DNA of 64,000 nucleotides from Methanobrevibacter sp. UBA412 (GTDB taxonomy: Archaea > Methanobacteriota > Methanobacteria > Methanobacteriales > Methanobacteriaceae), in the NCBI GenBank assembly GCA_002495685.1, contig DAGJ01000024.1:9350-73349 (forward strand), in the 5' to 3' direction. Both the position numbers and the translations under genes were made by a program. A model generated the notes under the pieces. It did not search any database and was not told the origin of the DNA. It saw only the letters and a list, made by a program, of their open reading frames with translations. Positions 45,556 through 54,293 of this stretch are shown here, piece by piece (the first letter of the stretch is position 1; each line of letters begins with the position of its first letter).

Positions 45556-46413
45556 GTGAAAACAATAACTTTTGATCAAATAAAAACTTCTTCCATTGCT
45601 TTAGAATTTGATGAATTAAACACTGATAATATCTATACATGGACAGAAGATGATTTTGCAAAATATACTGTACCAGTTGGTAACTCAAGATTTCCAATCA
45701 CAGATTATTTTAAAATAACAGTTGAAGGAGAAGCTGATTCTCCTAATGAAGTTAAAATGATTATGAATGGTGATATGGGAAGAGTTAAATATATTGGTTT
45801 CAGAATGAGTGGTGGAGAAGTCATTATTAATGGTAATGCTGATCTTCATGTAGGTGCAGAAATGTCTGGAGGTTACGTTTTAGTTAATGGTAATGCTCAA
45901 GCTCATGCTGGCCGTGAAATGTCTGGTGGAAAACTAGAGATTATGGGAAATACTAAGGAATTTACTGGAGCTTCTTACATTGGAGAATGGAGAGGTGTCA
46001 CTGGTGGAGAAATAATTATTCATGGTGATGCTGGAAAACAATGTGGAGAATGTTTAACCGGTGGAAGTATCCATGTTCTAGGAAACTGTGATATTTTAGC
46101 AGGTATTCACATGACTAAAGGTACAATAGAAATTGATGGTAATGTTAACCGTTGGCCTGGTGGTCAAATGAAAAATGGTAATATTATTATTCATGGTAAA
46201 TTAGGAAGATTACTTGAAGGATTTGTTGAACAAGGTATTGTAACTGATCCAGAAATATCTGGTAAAGTTTATGCTGGAAAATATATCCAATATTCAGGTG
46301 ATATTGCTCTTAATGGTAAAGGTGGATTATATATTGATGCTGAAAATAACAGAGATAAATTATCTGCTTATTCTGAAGGAAATGATGAATATATTACCCT
46401 TGGAGATTATTAA
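45556..46413 (+). CDS. fwdC: Formylmethanofuran dehydrogenase subunit FwdC
   Basis: Structural subunit related to the C-terminal domain of glutamate synthase, 285 residues. The centre is a right-handed beta-helix of Gly-rich repeats ([87 protein letters not shown]). The start is GTG 45556 with GGAAGTG upstream. It is the last gene of the operon; the terminator hairpin overlaps its final codons. Confidence 0.94.
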   Translation: MKTITFDQIKTSSIALEFDELNTDNIYTWTEDDFAKYTVPVGNSRFPITDYFKITVEGEADSPNEVKMIMNGDMGRVKYIGFRMSGGEVIINGNADLHVGAEMSGGYVLVNGNAQAHAGREMSGGKLEIMGNTKEFTGASYIGEWRGVTGGEIIIHGDAGKQCGECLTGGSIHVLGNCDILAGIHMTKGTIEIDGNVNRWPGGQMKNGNIIIHGKLGRLLEGFVEQGIVTDPEISGKVYAGKYIQYSGDIALNGKGGLYIDAENNRDKLSAYSEGNDEYITLGDY

Positions 46414-46422
46414 ATAATCTCC
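46402..46422 (+). terminator. Hairpin terminator overlapping the fwdC stop
   Basis: A perfect inverted repeat (GGAGATTATT / AATAATCTCC around one A) includes the fwdC stop codon and is followed by TAA and a run of T (46426 onward). It marks the end of the fwd operon. Confidence 0.75.
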
Positions 46423-46494
46423 TAATTTTTTTTTAAACTGTTTTTATAATTAAATTTTTAAAATTATTTATTAATATTTTTGGAGTGATATGTA

Positions 46495-46827
46495 ATGGAA
46501 AATGAAGAAAAGGAATTAATTATGAGTCCTGATGAAATGGTAGATTATATTCGTAAGAATGTTCAACCTACTGATACACTTGAAATTTCTTATAATCGTA
46601 TTTTTGCTCCAGGTGAAGTTTTAACTATTACCGAAGAAGATGAAGAAACAGGTGAGGGGCTTCGTGTAAGTTTGCAACTTAATGGTGAAATTCTTAATCA
46701 GAACATTGAGATTGATTTAAATGATATTAAAGATGAACTTCTTGAATTACGTCATGTTAAAAATGGTAATGTAGTAGTGATAGAAGCTGAAATGCCTGAA
46801 GTTGATTTTACATATTCTTATAAATAA
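46495..46827 (+). CDS. Hypothetical protein, paralogue of next gene
   Basis: A small acidic protein of 110 residues without membrane segments. It is clearly paralogous to the product of 46947-47240: both have MSPDEMVDYIRKN / MSPDELLDYLEKN, then EISYNRIFAxGE and later xxIEIDLxxxKxEL. It may belong to a methanogen family of unknown function (DUF2097 comes to mind, unverified). GGAGTGAT precedes the ATG. It lies just after the fwd terminator and may be independent of that operon. Nothing in it points to a reaction. Confidence 0.75.
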   Translation: MENEEKELIMSPDEMVDYIRKNVQPTDTLEISYNRIFAPGEVLTITEEDEETGEGLRVSLQLNGEILNQNIEIDLNDIKDELLELRHVKNGNVVVIEAEMPEVDFTYSYK

Positions 46828-46833
46828 TTTTTT

Positions 46834-46913
46834 TTACATTTTAAAACAAAACTTATTTGTATAACTACTAACAAATATTGTTAGTATACTAAAATAAATT
46901 TTTTAAAATGTAA
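46834..46913. repeat. 80-bp imperfect inverted repeat
   Basis: Outer arms TTACATTTTAAAA (46834-46846) and TTTTAAAATGTAA (46901-46913) are exact complements. An inner 21-bp palindrome (TACTAACAA, ATA, TTGTTAGTA) lies at 46866-46886. The spacers also pair in part (CTTATTTGTATA against TTTATTTTAGTA), so nearly the whole segment could fold into one long hairpin. It fills the gap between the tandem paralogues. Confidence 0.7.
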
Positions 46914-46946
46914 TTTATATAAAAAATTTTTAAGAGGTAAATAAAA

Positions 46947-47240
46947 ATGGTTAAAACAGTAAAAATGTCTCCTGATGAACTTTTAGATTATTTAGAAAAA
47001 AATTTAAAGATTCATGATCATGCAGAAATATCTTATAATCGTATTTTTGCTGAAGGTGAAATACTTAATATAGATAAATCTGAATATAATGGGGTTCCAG
47101 GTTTTAAAGTATTAATAAATTTAGATGCAACATCATTAAATCCAACTATTGAAATTGATTTAATAGAATTTAAAGAAGAATTGGTTGAATTTTTACATAA
47201 TCCCCAAATTGGTGAACCAATTTTAATAGAATTATATTAA
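46947..47240 (+). CDS. Hypothetical protein, paralogue of previous gene
   Basis: 97 residues, shorter at both ends than its paralogue at 46495-46827 but sharing MSPDELLDYLEKN, EISYNRIFAEGE and PTIEIDLIEFKEELVEFL. It has an alpha-then-beta composition and no cysteines or membrane helices. GAGGTAA precedes the ATG. It ends 3 bases before the stop of the convergent transporter ATPase gene. The pair is best explained by tandem duplication. Function unknown. Confidence 0.75.
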   Translation: MVKTVKMSPDELLDYLEKNLKIHDHAEISYNRIFAEGEILNIDKSEYNGVPGFKVLINLDATSLNPTIEIDLIEFKEELVEFLHNPQIGEPILIELY

Positions 47241-47243
47241 TTT

Positions 47244-48362
47244 TTAATTTTTATTTAGATTAAATTTATTATAACTTTCGATTATGTTAACATTCATTGA
47301 TTTGAAAATTAAATAAATTTCATTACCCTTTTTAATATTTAATAATTCATATGAATTTTTTGTTAAAATTCCTTTAAATTTCACATTTTCTACTTCTGTA
47401 ACAACATTGATTATATGCCCTGCTATTTCAATATTTTTAATAATTCCTTTGAGTTGATTTTTTGCTGAAGATTTTATTTTATCATTTGAAAATATAATGT
47501 TCTCAGGTCTTATTGCAACTAAAACTTCCTGATTTTCAATATTCTTATTCTTATCATAATATTCTTTGTCTGCACTGTATAATGTTAAATTATCATTAAT
47601 TTTAATTTCCATTAATCCATCATTATACATATCTACTTTTCCTTTTATAATGTTGTTAACTCCAACAAAATCTGCAACAAATTTATTATTAGGCTTTGAA
47701 AATACTGTGTCTATATAGTCCAATTGGTGAAGTATACCATTTTTCATTACACCTACACGATCTGCTAAATTCCAGACATCATTAAAATTATGAGTCACAT
47801 GGACAAATGTTGTTTTATACTTCTTACCTATGCTTTTAATCAAAGAAGTTAATGTTGCTTGAGTAGTTACATCTAAAGCACTAAAAGGTTCATCCATTAA
47901 AATAATTTTAGGTTCAACAATAAGAGCTCTAGCTAATGCTGTTCGTTGTGATTCCCCACCACTAAGAGTAGTCACATCCCTATGTAAAATATGACTGATA
48001 TTCATAATATTAGCCATATCTTTAATTTTTAAATCTATTTCTTCATTAGTTAATGATTTTTTATTTTTTAATCCATAAGCTATATTATCATAAACATTCA
48101 TACTTGGAAAAAGAACATGATCTTGATAAACAATTCCAATATGCCTATCTTCAGGTGCAATATCATTAAGAATTTTACCATTTAATTTAATTAATCCTTC
48201 TTTTGGGGTGTAAAATCCAATAATTGTTTCAAGTAATACAGATTTTCCAGAACCAGTAGGGCCAATTAAAACAAGATATTCTCCTTCTTCAACTGAAAGA
48301 TTAATATTTTTTAAATGAAATTCCCCAAGATCCACAGATAAATTTTCAACTTCTAAATACAT
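47244..48362 (-). CDS. modC: Molybdate/tungstate ABC transporter ATPase
   Basis: ATPase of an oxyanion importer, 372 residues. Walker A is GPTGSGKS near residue 35, the Q-loop VYQDHVLFPSM, the signature LSGGESQRTALARAL near 134, Walker B IILMDEPFSALD, and the switch His in FVHVTHNFND. The C-terminal region (about 240-365) is a TOBE-type oxyanion or regulatory domain (VAIRPENIIF). AGGGATTG precedes the ATG. It is last of three genes; with a ModA-like binding protein it forms a ModABC/WtpABC-type system. Confidence 0.88.
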   Translation of the reverse strand: MYLEVENLSVDLGEFHLKNINLSVEEGEYLVLIGPTGSGKSVLLETIIGFYTPKEGLIKLNGKILNDIAPEDRHIGIVYQDHVLFPSMNVYDNIAYGLKNKKSLTNEEIDLKIKDMANIMNISHILHRDVTTLSGGESQRTALARALIVEPKIILMDEPFSALDVTTQATLTSLIKSIGKKYKTTFVHVTHNFNDVWNLADRVGVMKNGILHQLDYIDTVFSKPNNKFVADFVGVNNIIKGKVDMYNDGLMEIKINDNLTLYSADKEYYDKNKNIENQEVLVAIRPENIIFSNDKIKSSAKNQLKGIIKNIEIAGHIINVVTEVENVKFKGILTKNSYELLNIKKGNEIYLIFKSMNVNIIESYNKFNLNKN

Positions 48363-48410
48363 TTCAATCCCTAAAAAATAAATATTTAATTTTTTCCCAT
48401 TATCTTAAAC

Positions 48411-49208
48411 TCAAACACTTTTTTGATTATTATAAGTTTCAGGAGCATATTTTTCCATTATAGCAATTGTAATAAATGAGATTATTACTAATAAAATTCC
48501 AGATGTAATAGCCATATCTATATCACCTGTTGATAAATTCAAATACATTGAAATAGCTAAAGTATCTGTTTTCATTAATATGCCTCCACCAACAAATAAA
48601 ACCGCAGCAAATGTTCCTATACATCTTGCAATAGTAATAATTATTGTTGCGAAAAGTCCTTGTTTTGATAAGGGTAATGTAATATTAAAGAAAGTATCAA
48701 CTTCATTATAGCCTAAACTTCTTGAAACAAATTCATATCTAGGATCTATATAATTAAATGTAGAATGTAACATTTTTATGGCATATGGTAAAGCTACAAA
48801 GAATTCTGCTATAATAATTCCAGTACTATTAAAAACTAGTTCAATCCCTAAACTATTTAATATTCCCCCAATTCCATAATTACCTAAAAACATTAAAAGT
48901 GCTATACCAATAACAATTTCAGGAAAAGCCATAGGTAAATCGAGTATGATTTTAAATAATTTTTTTAGGGGAAAATCATATCTACTTAATGTATAAGCCA
49001 TAGGTATACAACATATTACTACTATTGTGGCAGAAACTAATGAAGTACCTATGGTTAATCCTATAGCATAAGTTAATTCAGGAGAAAATAAAGAAGATAT
49101 GAATCCATCTACTGAAGTAATTAAAAACATGCTTCCAATTACTGCAAAAAATATTAAAGTAACTATTACTGTGATTCCAATAAATAACCATTCAAATTTA
49201 GAACGCAT
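48411..49208 (-). CDS. modB: Molybdate/tungstate ABC transporter permease
   Basis: 265 residues with about six membrane helices. The EAA-like cytoplasmic loop that contacts the ATPase is SRSLGYNEVDTFFNITLPLS near residue 163. IGTSLVSATIVVICCIPMAY near 55 and LDLPMAFPEIVIGIALLMFLG near 90 are typical of the ModB/CysT permease family. It lies 50 bases downstream of the binding-protein gene and 48 bases before the ATPase gene. GAGGATAAG precedes the ATG. Confidence 0.88.
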   Translation of the reverse strand: MRSKFEWLFIGITVIVTLIFFAVIGSMFLITSVDGFISSLFSPELTYAIGLTIGTSLVSATIVVICCIPMAYTLSRYDFPLKKLFKIILDLPMAFPEIVIGIALLMFLGNYGIGGILNSLGIELVFNSTGIIIAEFFVALPYAIKMLHSTFNYIDPRYEFVSRSLGYNEVDTFFNITLPLSKQGLFATIIITIARCIGTFAAVLFVGGGILMKTDTLAISMYLNLSTGDIDMAITSGILLVIISFITIAIMEKYAPETYNNQKSV

Positions 49209-49258
49209 AATAATCTTATCCTCTTAATCTCCTAATAATTTTTTAAAAAAACTTTTTT

Positions 49259-50053
49259 TTATTCTATTTCAAATCCCCATTTTTCCCAAATTTTCTTTCC
49301 TTCATCAGATAGGATAAACTCTTGGAATTTTTGTGCTGAACTATTATCCTTTGTGAATTGAGTTGTGGCAACAGGTATTGTACTTATAGAATTTTCATTT
49401 TTAGGTATTTCTACAACTTCAATTTTATCTTTTCCTTCTTGCCATACAGTCATGTCTTCCCATATAATAGTAGCATCTACTTGTCCTGATACTATATAAG
49501 TTAATAATTGATTAACTGTAGTAGTTGTAACAGTAGGGTTTATTGTTAAATTATTTTTTTCAATAATTTTTTGGGATGTTTTTCCAATAGCAGGACCTTC
49601 AGCTTGACCTAAACCTACTTTAACATCAGATCTTTCTAAATCTTTAAGTCCAGTAATATTTTTAGGATTACCTTTTTGTACTACTATTACAGGTACATTT
49701 TTAGTAATGTTCTGTTCTGTATCATTTTGGATGTAACCATTCTCTTTAGCTTCTTTCATATATTTATAAGCTGCAGGTAAAAAAATATCTCCACTTTTTT
49801 GGGTTTCTAAAGTTGAGAATAGTTCTCCACTTCCCCCATATTTCATATTTACTTTAATGTTAGGATATTTTTTGTTGAATTCGGTTACTAAATCATTACC
49901 TACTTTACTGAAACCAGCTCCAGCTAGTACAGTTACAGTACCTGATTCACTAGATTGTTGTGTTGTTGATATTGCTCCTGTGTAATAACTACCAGCTATA
50001 ATAGCTATAATGGCAATAATAACAATTATTATAAAAATTTTTTTATTATTCAT
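49259..50053 (-). CDS. modA: Molybdate/tungstate-binding protein, ModA-like
   Basis: Extracytoplasmic binding protein of 264 residues. It has an N-terminal membrane anchor (KIFIIIVIIAIIAIIAGSYY) without a lipobox cysteine, then a Ser/Gln-rich linker. The binding fold shows VTVLAGAGFSKVGNDL near residue 40, YGGSGELFSTLETQKSGDIFLPA near 72, QAEGPAIGKTSQKI near 152 and DATIIWEDM near 194. It resembles ModA more than Pyrococcus WtpA, but selectivity for Mo or W cannot be read. AAAAGGAGAAAT precedes the ATG. Confidence 0.85.
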   Translation of the reverse strand: MNNKKIFIIIVIIAIIAIIAGSYYTGAISTTQQSSESGTVTVLAGAGFSKVGNDLVTEFNKKYPNIKVNMKYGGSGELFSTLETQKSGDIFLPAAYKYMKEAKENGYIQNDTEQNITKNVPVIVVQKGNPKNITGLKDLERSDVKVGLGQAEGPAIGKTSQKIIEKNNLTINPTVTTTTVNQLLTYIVSGQVDATIIWEDMTVWQEGKDKIEVVEIPKNENSISTIPVATTQFTKDNSSAQKFQEFILSDEGKKIWEKWGFEIE

Positions 50054-50165
50054 TTTTTATTTCTCCTTTTTAAAAAAAAGTTTGTATTTTCATACATATC
50101 GATATTTTTATTAATCAATATTTAAGATTTTCTATCTGATTCGAGGTTTTAAAAAAAAGAATATT

Positions 50166-50187
50166 GATGTTTAAAATTTAAAACATC
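50166..50187 (-). terminator. Hairpin terminator after the SseB-like gene
   Basis: Arms GATGTTT and AAACATC enclose an A+T segment that can extend the stem. On the minus strand it is followed by AATATTC and eight T, about 40 bases after the stop of the gene at 50229. Confidence 0.55.
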
Positions 50188-50228
50188 GAAAAGAAGATTT
50201 TTATAATATTATTTAAAAAAAGTTTTAT

Positions 50229-50675
50229 TTAGTTGGTGTAAATATTGACTAACATTTCTTTAGGTATTACAATAGCTTCACCAAAAGGATTAATAGCTAT
50301 GCCTGCAATATCTTCTTCTGTATTGCTATCTAACATTTCTAAATAAGTTTCTAAGTTAATTATAATTGCATCTTTTTTTTCTGGATCTTTACTTAACTCT
50401 TCTTCATCAGTAAATGCAGGGAAAAAGTTTTTTCCATCTTCTGAACTGATTAACATAAAATTCATAGGGGTATTTTTATCTAAAGTTATAGTTCCGTCAG
50501 ATTCTATCTTTTCTTTCATGTTCCCTTCAACTTTAATATCTGCAGGAGCTAAAAAAGATGCATTTTTAAGTTCTGCTAAAAATTTTTCTTCAGTATCTTC
50601 ATTATAATTTTCATGTAAGTTTTTAATTACCTCTTTTAATCTATCATTTTCTAGGGGTTCCATTTCTTTTGCCAT
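50229..50675 (-). CDS. SseB-like N-terminal domain protein
   Basis: 148 residues without membrane segments. The pattern of a helical N-terminus (NDRLKEVIKNL, EEKFLAELKNASFLAPA), then MNFMLISSEDGKNFFPAFTDEEEL and GIAINPFGEAIVIPKEML, matches the SseB N-terminal domain fold. That domain occurs widely in bacteria; its biochemical role is not established. It is monocistronic, with GGAG before the ATG and a hairpin terminator after it. It is upstream of, and transcribed in the same direction as, the ModABC genes, but separated from them by that terminator. Confidence 0.7.
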   Translation of the reverse strand: MAKEMEPLENDRLKEVIKNLHENYNEDTEEKFLAELKNASFLAPADIKVEGNMKEKIESDGTITLDKNTPMNFMLISSEDGKNFFPAFTDEEELSKDPEKKDAIIINLETYLEMLDSNTEEDIAGIAINPFGEAIVIPKEMLVNIYTN

Positions 50676-50878
50676 ATTATTTTTCTCCGTTATTTATTTT
50701 TATAAGAATCCTGTTTGTTTTACTTATAAATTTTTCTTAATTTATATATCTATTAAATTAATATTAAACATAATATTTAATGTTTTACTTATATTACTTT
50801 ATCTTTCATTTTAAAATTATTAAGTTTTCATAAAAAGTTTAGGGATATATTAATATTTAATGAATTTTTAAAATATTT

Positions 50879-52567
50879 TTAAATTTTTTCTAATTCATTA
50901 AAAGGAATTAATTTTTCAGCAGCTTTTACTTCAATATCAATGTTATTTTCTTTCATTGCTGCAATTGAATTTAACCCACTACCTGCAACAATTCCAAAAT
51001 TGTAATTATTAACTTTAGCATTATAAACTAACTCTCTAGGTTTTCCAATTTTATAAATTGATAATCCCATATCAATTAGTTTAGATAAAATATCTTTACT
51101 TTTTTCTCTTGCTACATAAGGTACTTCTTTAATAGAAGCTAAAGCATTTTGAGGATAAATCTTCTTTTTTGTAATATTAGTCATATTTTTAAAAATGAAA
51201 ATTTTGTGAGGATCTAATGAAGAACCATTATATGAAATCATTTCAATAAATTGGGGTGAACTTCCTATTTCAATTAATCCACCATATTTAGGAGTGCTTA
51301 AAATCCCATTATTCATTAAAATTCCATCAATTGTTAAACTACAAATAGTACCTATACCTATTTTATTAGGATTACCTGGATGATTAATTAATTTGTAATA
51401 TGGATTAATATAATCGGGAGAATCTTTGTATGTTTTTTTCATAATATTTAAAGCAAAATCTAAATCTTCTTTATCAATATAGGATATATTAGATATTATC
51501 TTTCCCTTTTCAGAATTTAAATCAAAATTTACTTTTTGTATTAAATTCCAAGATTTTGAAAGTAAGAAAGGTATCCTATTTTGATTTGATTTTTGGGATG
51601 TTTTTAATATATTTTTAGGTTTTGAGATTGACTTTAAATTTTTATATTCTTCAAATTCGTCTATAGTTTCAATGTCTACATCATAATTTAATTCTTGAGC
51701 TGCACATAAAGGTGTAACTCCTCCAATTAATGCAATTCCCACTAAACCTTCATTAACAGGCACTCCTAATGTGGTTTCTCCATTTTCTCCAATTTTTAAT
51801 ATACCATTAATACCTATTTGATTTAATTTCTCAAGAATGTTAATTGTTTTTTCTCTAGCTGCACTAGGAATTACTCTAAAATTTGCAGGTATTATACCAT
51901 TACCATTTTTCACAACTTCTCTAACTGAAGTCATATCCTTTGCAATGAAAGCATTTAAAGGAGACATAGATGTTTTTTTATAAGAAATTAATTCAGTAAA
52001 ATTTGTAGGAGTATAATCCTCAACATTAACAAGACCTCCATAGATAGGTTGGGATGCTATTCCATTTGATAAAAGAATTCCATCTATAGTTGTACTACAA
52101 ATAGTTTTTATTGAATATCCTAAAGATTCTCCTATTTTATTTTTTTCAACACTTATTAAGGGGCTAACTGCTAGTCCTGCATCAAAAACATTTTTAACTA
52201 CTTCAAATGCAGATTCGTCTAAAACATTAGATTTATTGACTATTATTTTCCCGGTTTTTTTCTCAAAATCAAAATTTGTTTTATACATCATTTCTTCAAA
52301 TTTTGAATAAATAAAATCTACTTGGTCATAAATTAGTCCTTTTTCAAGTTTTTTTCTTCCAGATTCAGTGATTATTCTTCCAGAATATCCTTTTCTTTTA
52401 CTGAATCCTTTTTCATCTAATATTTGCATGTGGTATCTTACAGCTCTTTCTCCTAAGTTATAACCTTTATTTTTTAGTTCATTTGCTATAACTTTAGAAC
52501 CAATTGCTTTGTCTTGTTCACTTAAAATTCTGAGAATTTCTATCATACGATGTTCTGATTCTGACAT
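50879..52567 (-). CDS. nrpR: Nitrogen regulator NrpR with two ligand domains
   Basis: Euryarchaeal repressor of nitrogen-assimilation genes, released from DNA by 2-oxoglutarate. It has 562 residues. An N-terminal winged helix (about 8-75) contains IGSKVIANELKNKGYNLGER and YHMQILDEKGFSKRKG. Two NrpR effector domains in tandem follow (about 85-310 and 330-560), each with a FELISYxxSSxxP-like segment and a conserved PxxAREKxxxIL. The single-chain, two-domain form matches that of other Methanobacteriales. It lies downstream of glnA, separated by about 165 bases; glnA carries two matching operators, so repressor and target are side by side. Confidence 0.92.
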   Translation of the reverse strand: MSESEHRMIEILRILSEQDKAIGSKVIANELKNKGYNLGERAVRYHMQILDEKGFSKRKGYSGRIITESGRKKLEKGLIYDQVDFIYSKFEEMMYKTNFDFEKKTGKIIVNKSNVLDESAFEVVKNVFDAGLAVSPLISVEKNKIGESLGYSIKTICSTTIDGILLSNGIASQPIYGGLVNVEDYTPTNFTELISYKKTSMSPLNAFIAKDMTSVREVVKNGNGIIPANFRVIPSAAREKTINILEKLNQIGINGILKIGENGETTLGVPVNEGLVGIALIGGVTPLCAAQELNYDVDIETIDEFEEYKNLKSISKPKNILKTSQKSNQNRIPFLLSKSWNLIQKVNFDLNSEKGKIISNISYIDKEDLDFALNIMKKTYKDSPDYINPYYKLINHPGNPNKIGIGTICSLTIDGILMNNGILSTPKYGGLIEIGSSPQFIEMISYNGSSLDPHKIFIFKNMTNITKKKIYPQNALASIKEVPYVAREKSKDILSKLIDMGLSIYKIGKPRELVYNAKVNNYNFGIVAGSGLNSIAAMKENNIDIEVKAAEKLIPFNELEKI

Positions 52568-52731
52568 TGTAGTTACCTTTGTAAAATTTAAGAAAAAAGA
52601 ATTAAAATTTATTTTTTATTAAGTTAATTTATATTTTTTTTTAATAAGTTTCTATTTTATTTTTGAATTAAGAAATAGTAAAAAAATGTTTTTTTTTAAA
52701 AAAGTAAAAAATTAAAAAGAGGTTTAGTTAA

Positions 52732-54078
52732 TTATAAATCTAAGTATCTTTCTTGTTCATATCCAAATACTTGTACTCTGTAATCGTCCCATTCTGCATA
52801 TTTGGATTTTAAGAATGCTTCACTTATGTGTTCGCCTAAACCATCCATAATTATATTATCTTCTTCTAATGCATGGTATGCTTCCCATAAACTTGAAGGT
52901 AATACATTAATTCCTAATTCTTCACGTTCTTCTTCAGTTAATTTGTAAATGTTTATTTCTGTTGGTTCGCCGGGATCAATTTTATTTTTTAATCCGTCCA
53001 TTCCAGCATATAACATTGCTGCAAATGCTAAATAAGGATTACATGCTGGATCAGGTGCTCGGTATTCAATACGTGTTCCTTTTCCTCGTGCAGCAGGAAC
53101 TCTTATTAATGCTGATCTATTTTTAAGACCATATGCTTCGTAAACAGGTGCTTCGTATCCTGGAACTAATCTTTTGTAAGAGTTTACTATTGGGTTAGTT
53201 ATTGCAGTTAATGCTGGAGCATGTTTTAATAATCCTCCAATGAAATATATTGCTTCTTGAGAGATTCCACTTTCGCTTTCATCGTCTGCGAATAAGTTTT
53301 CTTCGTCTTTAAATAAACTTTGGTGACAGTGCATTCCACTACCATTTTCTCCAAAGAATGGTTTTGGCATGAATGTTACTCTATAATCTAATCCATCAAA
53401 CTGTGCCATGTTATTAACTATAGCTTTTATTGCTTGTTTGAATGTTATTACTGCGTCAGCTGTCTTTAATGCATCGTCAAATTTAAATGCAATTTCATTT
53501 TGTCCAGGTCCTACTTCGTGGTGACTTACTTCAACATCAAATCCTAATTCTTCTAAGTTTAATGTTAATTCTCTTCTGAAATCAGGTCCTTTATCTTTTG
53601 GTTCTACATCAAAGTAACTTGCATCATCGTAAGGTACGGGATATCCGTCTTCATCTATATTAACTATGAAAAATTCTGGTTCTGGTCCAATATTATAATT
53701 GTATCCATATTCATCTTTTAATTTTTTTAGTGCATGCTTAAGTATGCTTCTTGGGTCTCCTACGAATGGTTTTCCTTCAGGGGTCCAAATATCACATATA
53801 AATCTGCATACTGCAGATTCTTCAGGTCTCCATGATAATTGTGAGTATGTGCTTATATCCGGTTTTAAAATTAGGTCACTATCATTGATTTCAACGAATC
53901 CTTCTATTGAGGATCCATCGAATGGCATTCCTTTGGTGAAAAAGTTTTCCATTTCTCCTTTTACATATGGAACTGCTATACTTTTTGGAACTCCATTTAA
54001 ATCTACGAATTGAAGTCTTATGAATTTGATATTATCTGCTTCCATTCTTTCAATAATATTTTTTATTTCGTCTGACAT
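52732..54078 (-). CDS. glnA: Glutamine synthetase, type I
   Basis: Makes glutamine from glutamate, ammonia and ATP. It has 448 residues, a dodecameric type I-alpha enzyme by length. Motifs present include [14 protein letters not shown] near residue 51, PEPEFFIV near 122, [13 protein letters not shown] near 192, [11 protein letters not shown] near 244, and [15 protein letters not shown] near 298. The adenylylation loop with the modified Tyr of type I-beta enzymes is absent, so control probably comes through transcription and direct effectors such as 2-oxoglutarate. GGAG precedes the ATG. Two NrpR-type operators overlap its predicted transcription start. Confidence 0.96.
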   Translation of the reverse strand: MSDEIKNIIERMEADNIKFIRLQFVDLNGVPKSIAVPYVKGEMENFFTKGMPFDGSSIEGFVEINDSDLILKPDISTYSQLSWRPEESAVCRFICDIWTPEGKPFVGDPRSILKHALKKLKDEYGYNYNIGPEPEFFIVNIDEDGYPVPYDDASYFDVEPKDKGPDFRRELTLNLEELGFDVEVSHHEVGPGQNEIAFKFDDALKTADAVITFKQAIKAIVNNMAQFDGLDYRVTFMPKPFFGENGSGMHCHQSLFKDEENLFADDESESGISQEAIYFIGGLLKHAPALTAITNPIVNSYKRLVPGYEAPVYEAYGLKNRSALIRVPAARGKGTRIEYRAPDPACNPYLAFAAMLYAGMDGLKNKIDPGEPTEINIYKLTEEEREELGINVLPSSLWEAYHALEEDNIIMDGLGEHISEAFLKSKYAEWDDYRVQVFGYEQERYLDL

Positions 54079-54176
54079 GTAATAAATTCTCCATTTATAA
54101 TTAGTTATGTTTTATCTTTGTATGGGTTTACTTTTAAGTTTTGTTTTTTTTAAGTAAATTAAATTGGAAGTTAGCC

Positions 54177-54225
54177 GGAAGGTTACTTCCTACGGAATTA
54201 CATTTCCACCTAATACTATATAAAC
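54177..54225 (-). promoter_or_regulatory. glnA promoter with two NrpR operators
   Basis: Two copies of the NrpR consensus GGAA-N6-TTCC occur at 54177-54190 (GGAAGGTTACTTCC) and 54194-54207 (GGAATTACATTTCC), 17 bases apart start to start. On the minus strand the TATA box GTTTATATAGT lies at 54225-54215, placing the transcription start near 54190, within the operators. A further half-site GGAA is present at 54165. Tandem sites of this type control glnA in Methanococcus. Confidence 0.9.
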
Positions 54226-54293
54226 TTTTTTAAAATAATACAAAAACTAAAAAAAATATTATATTAATTCATTAAAAAAATTTAAAATAAGAA

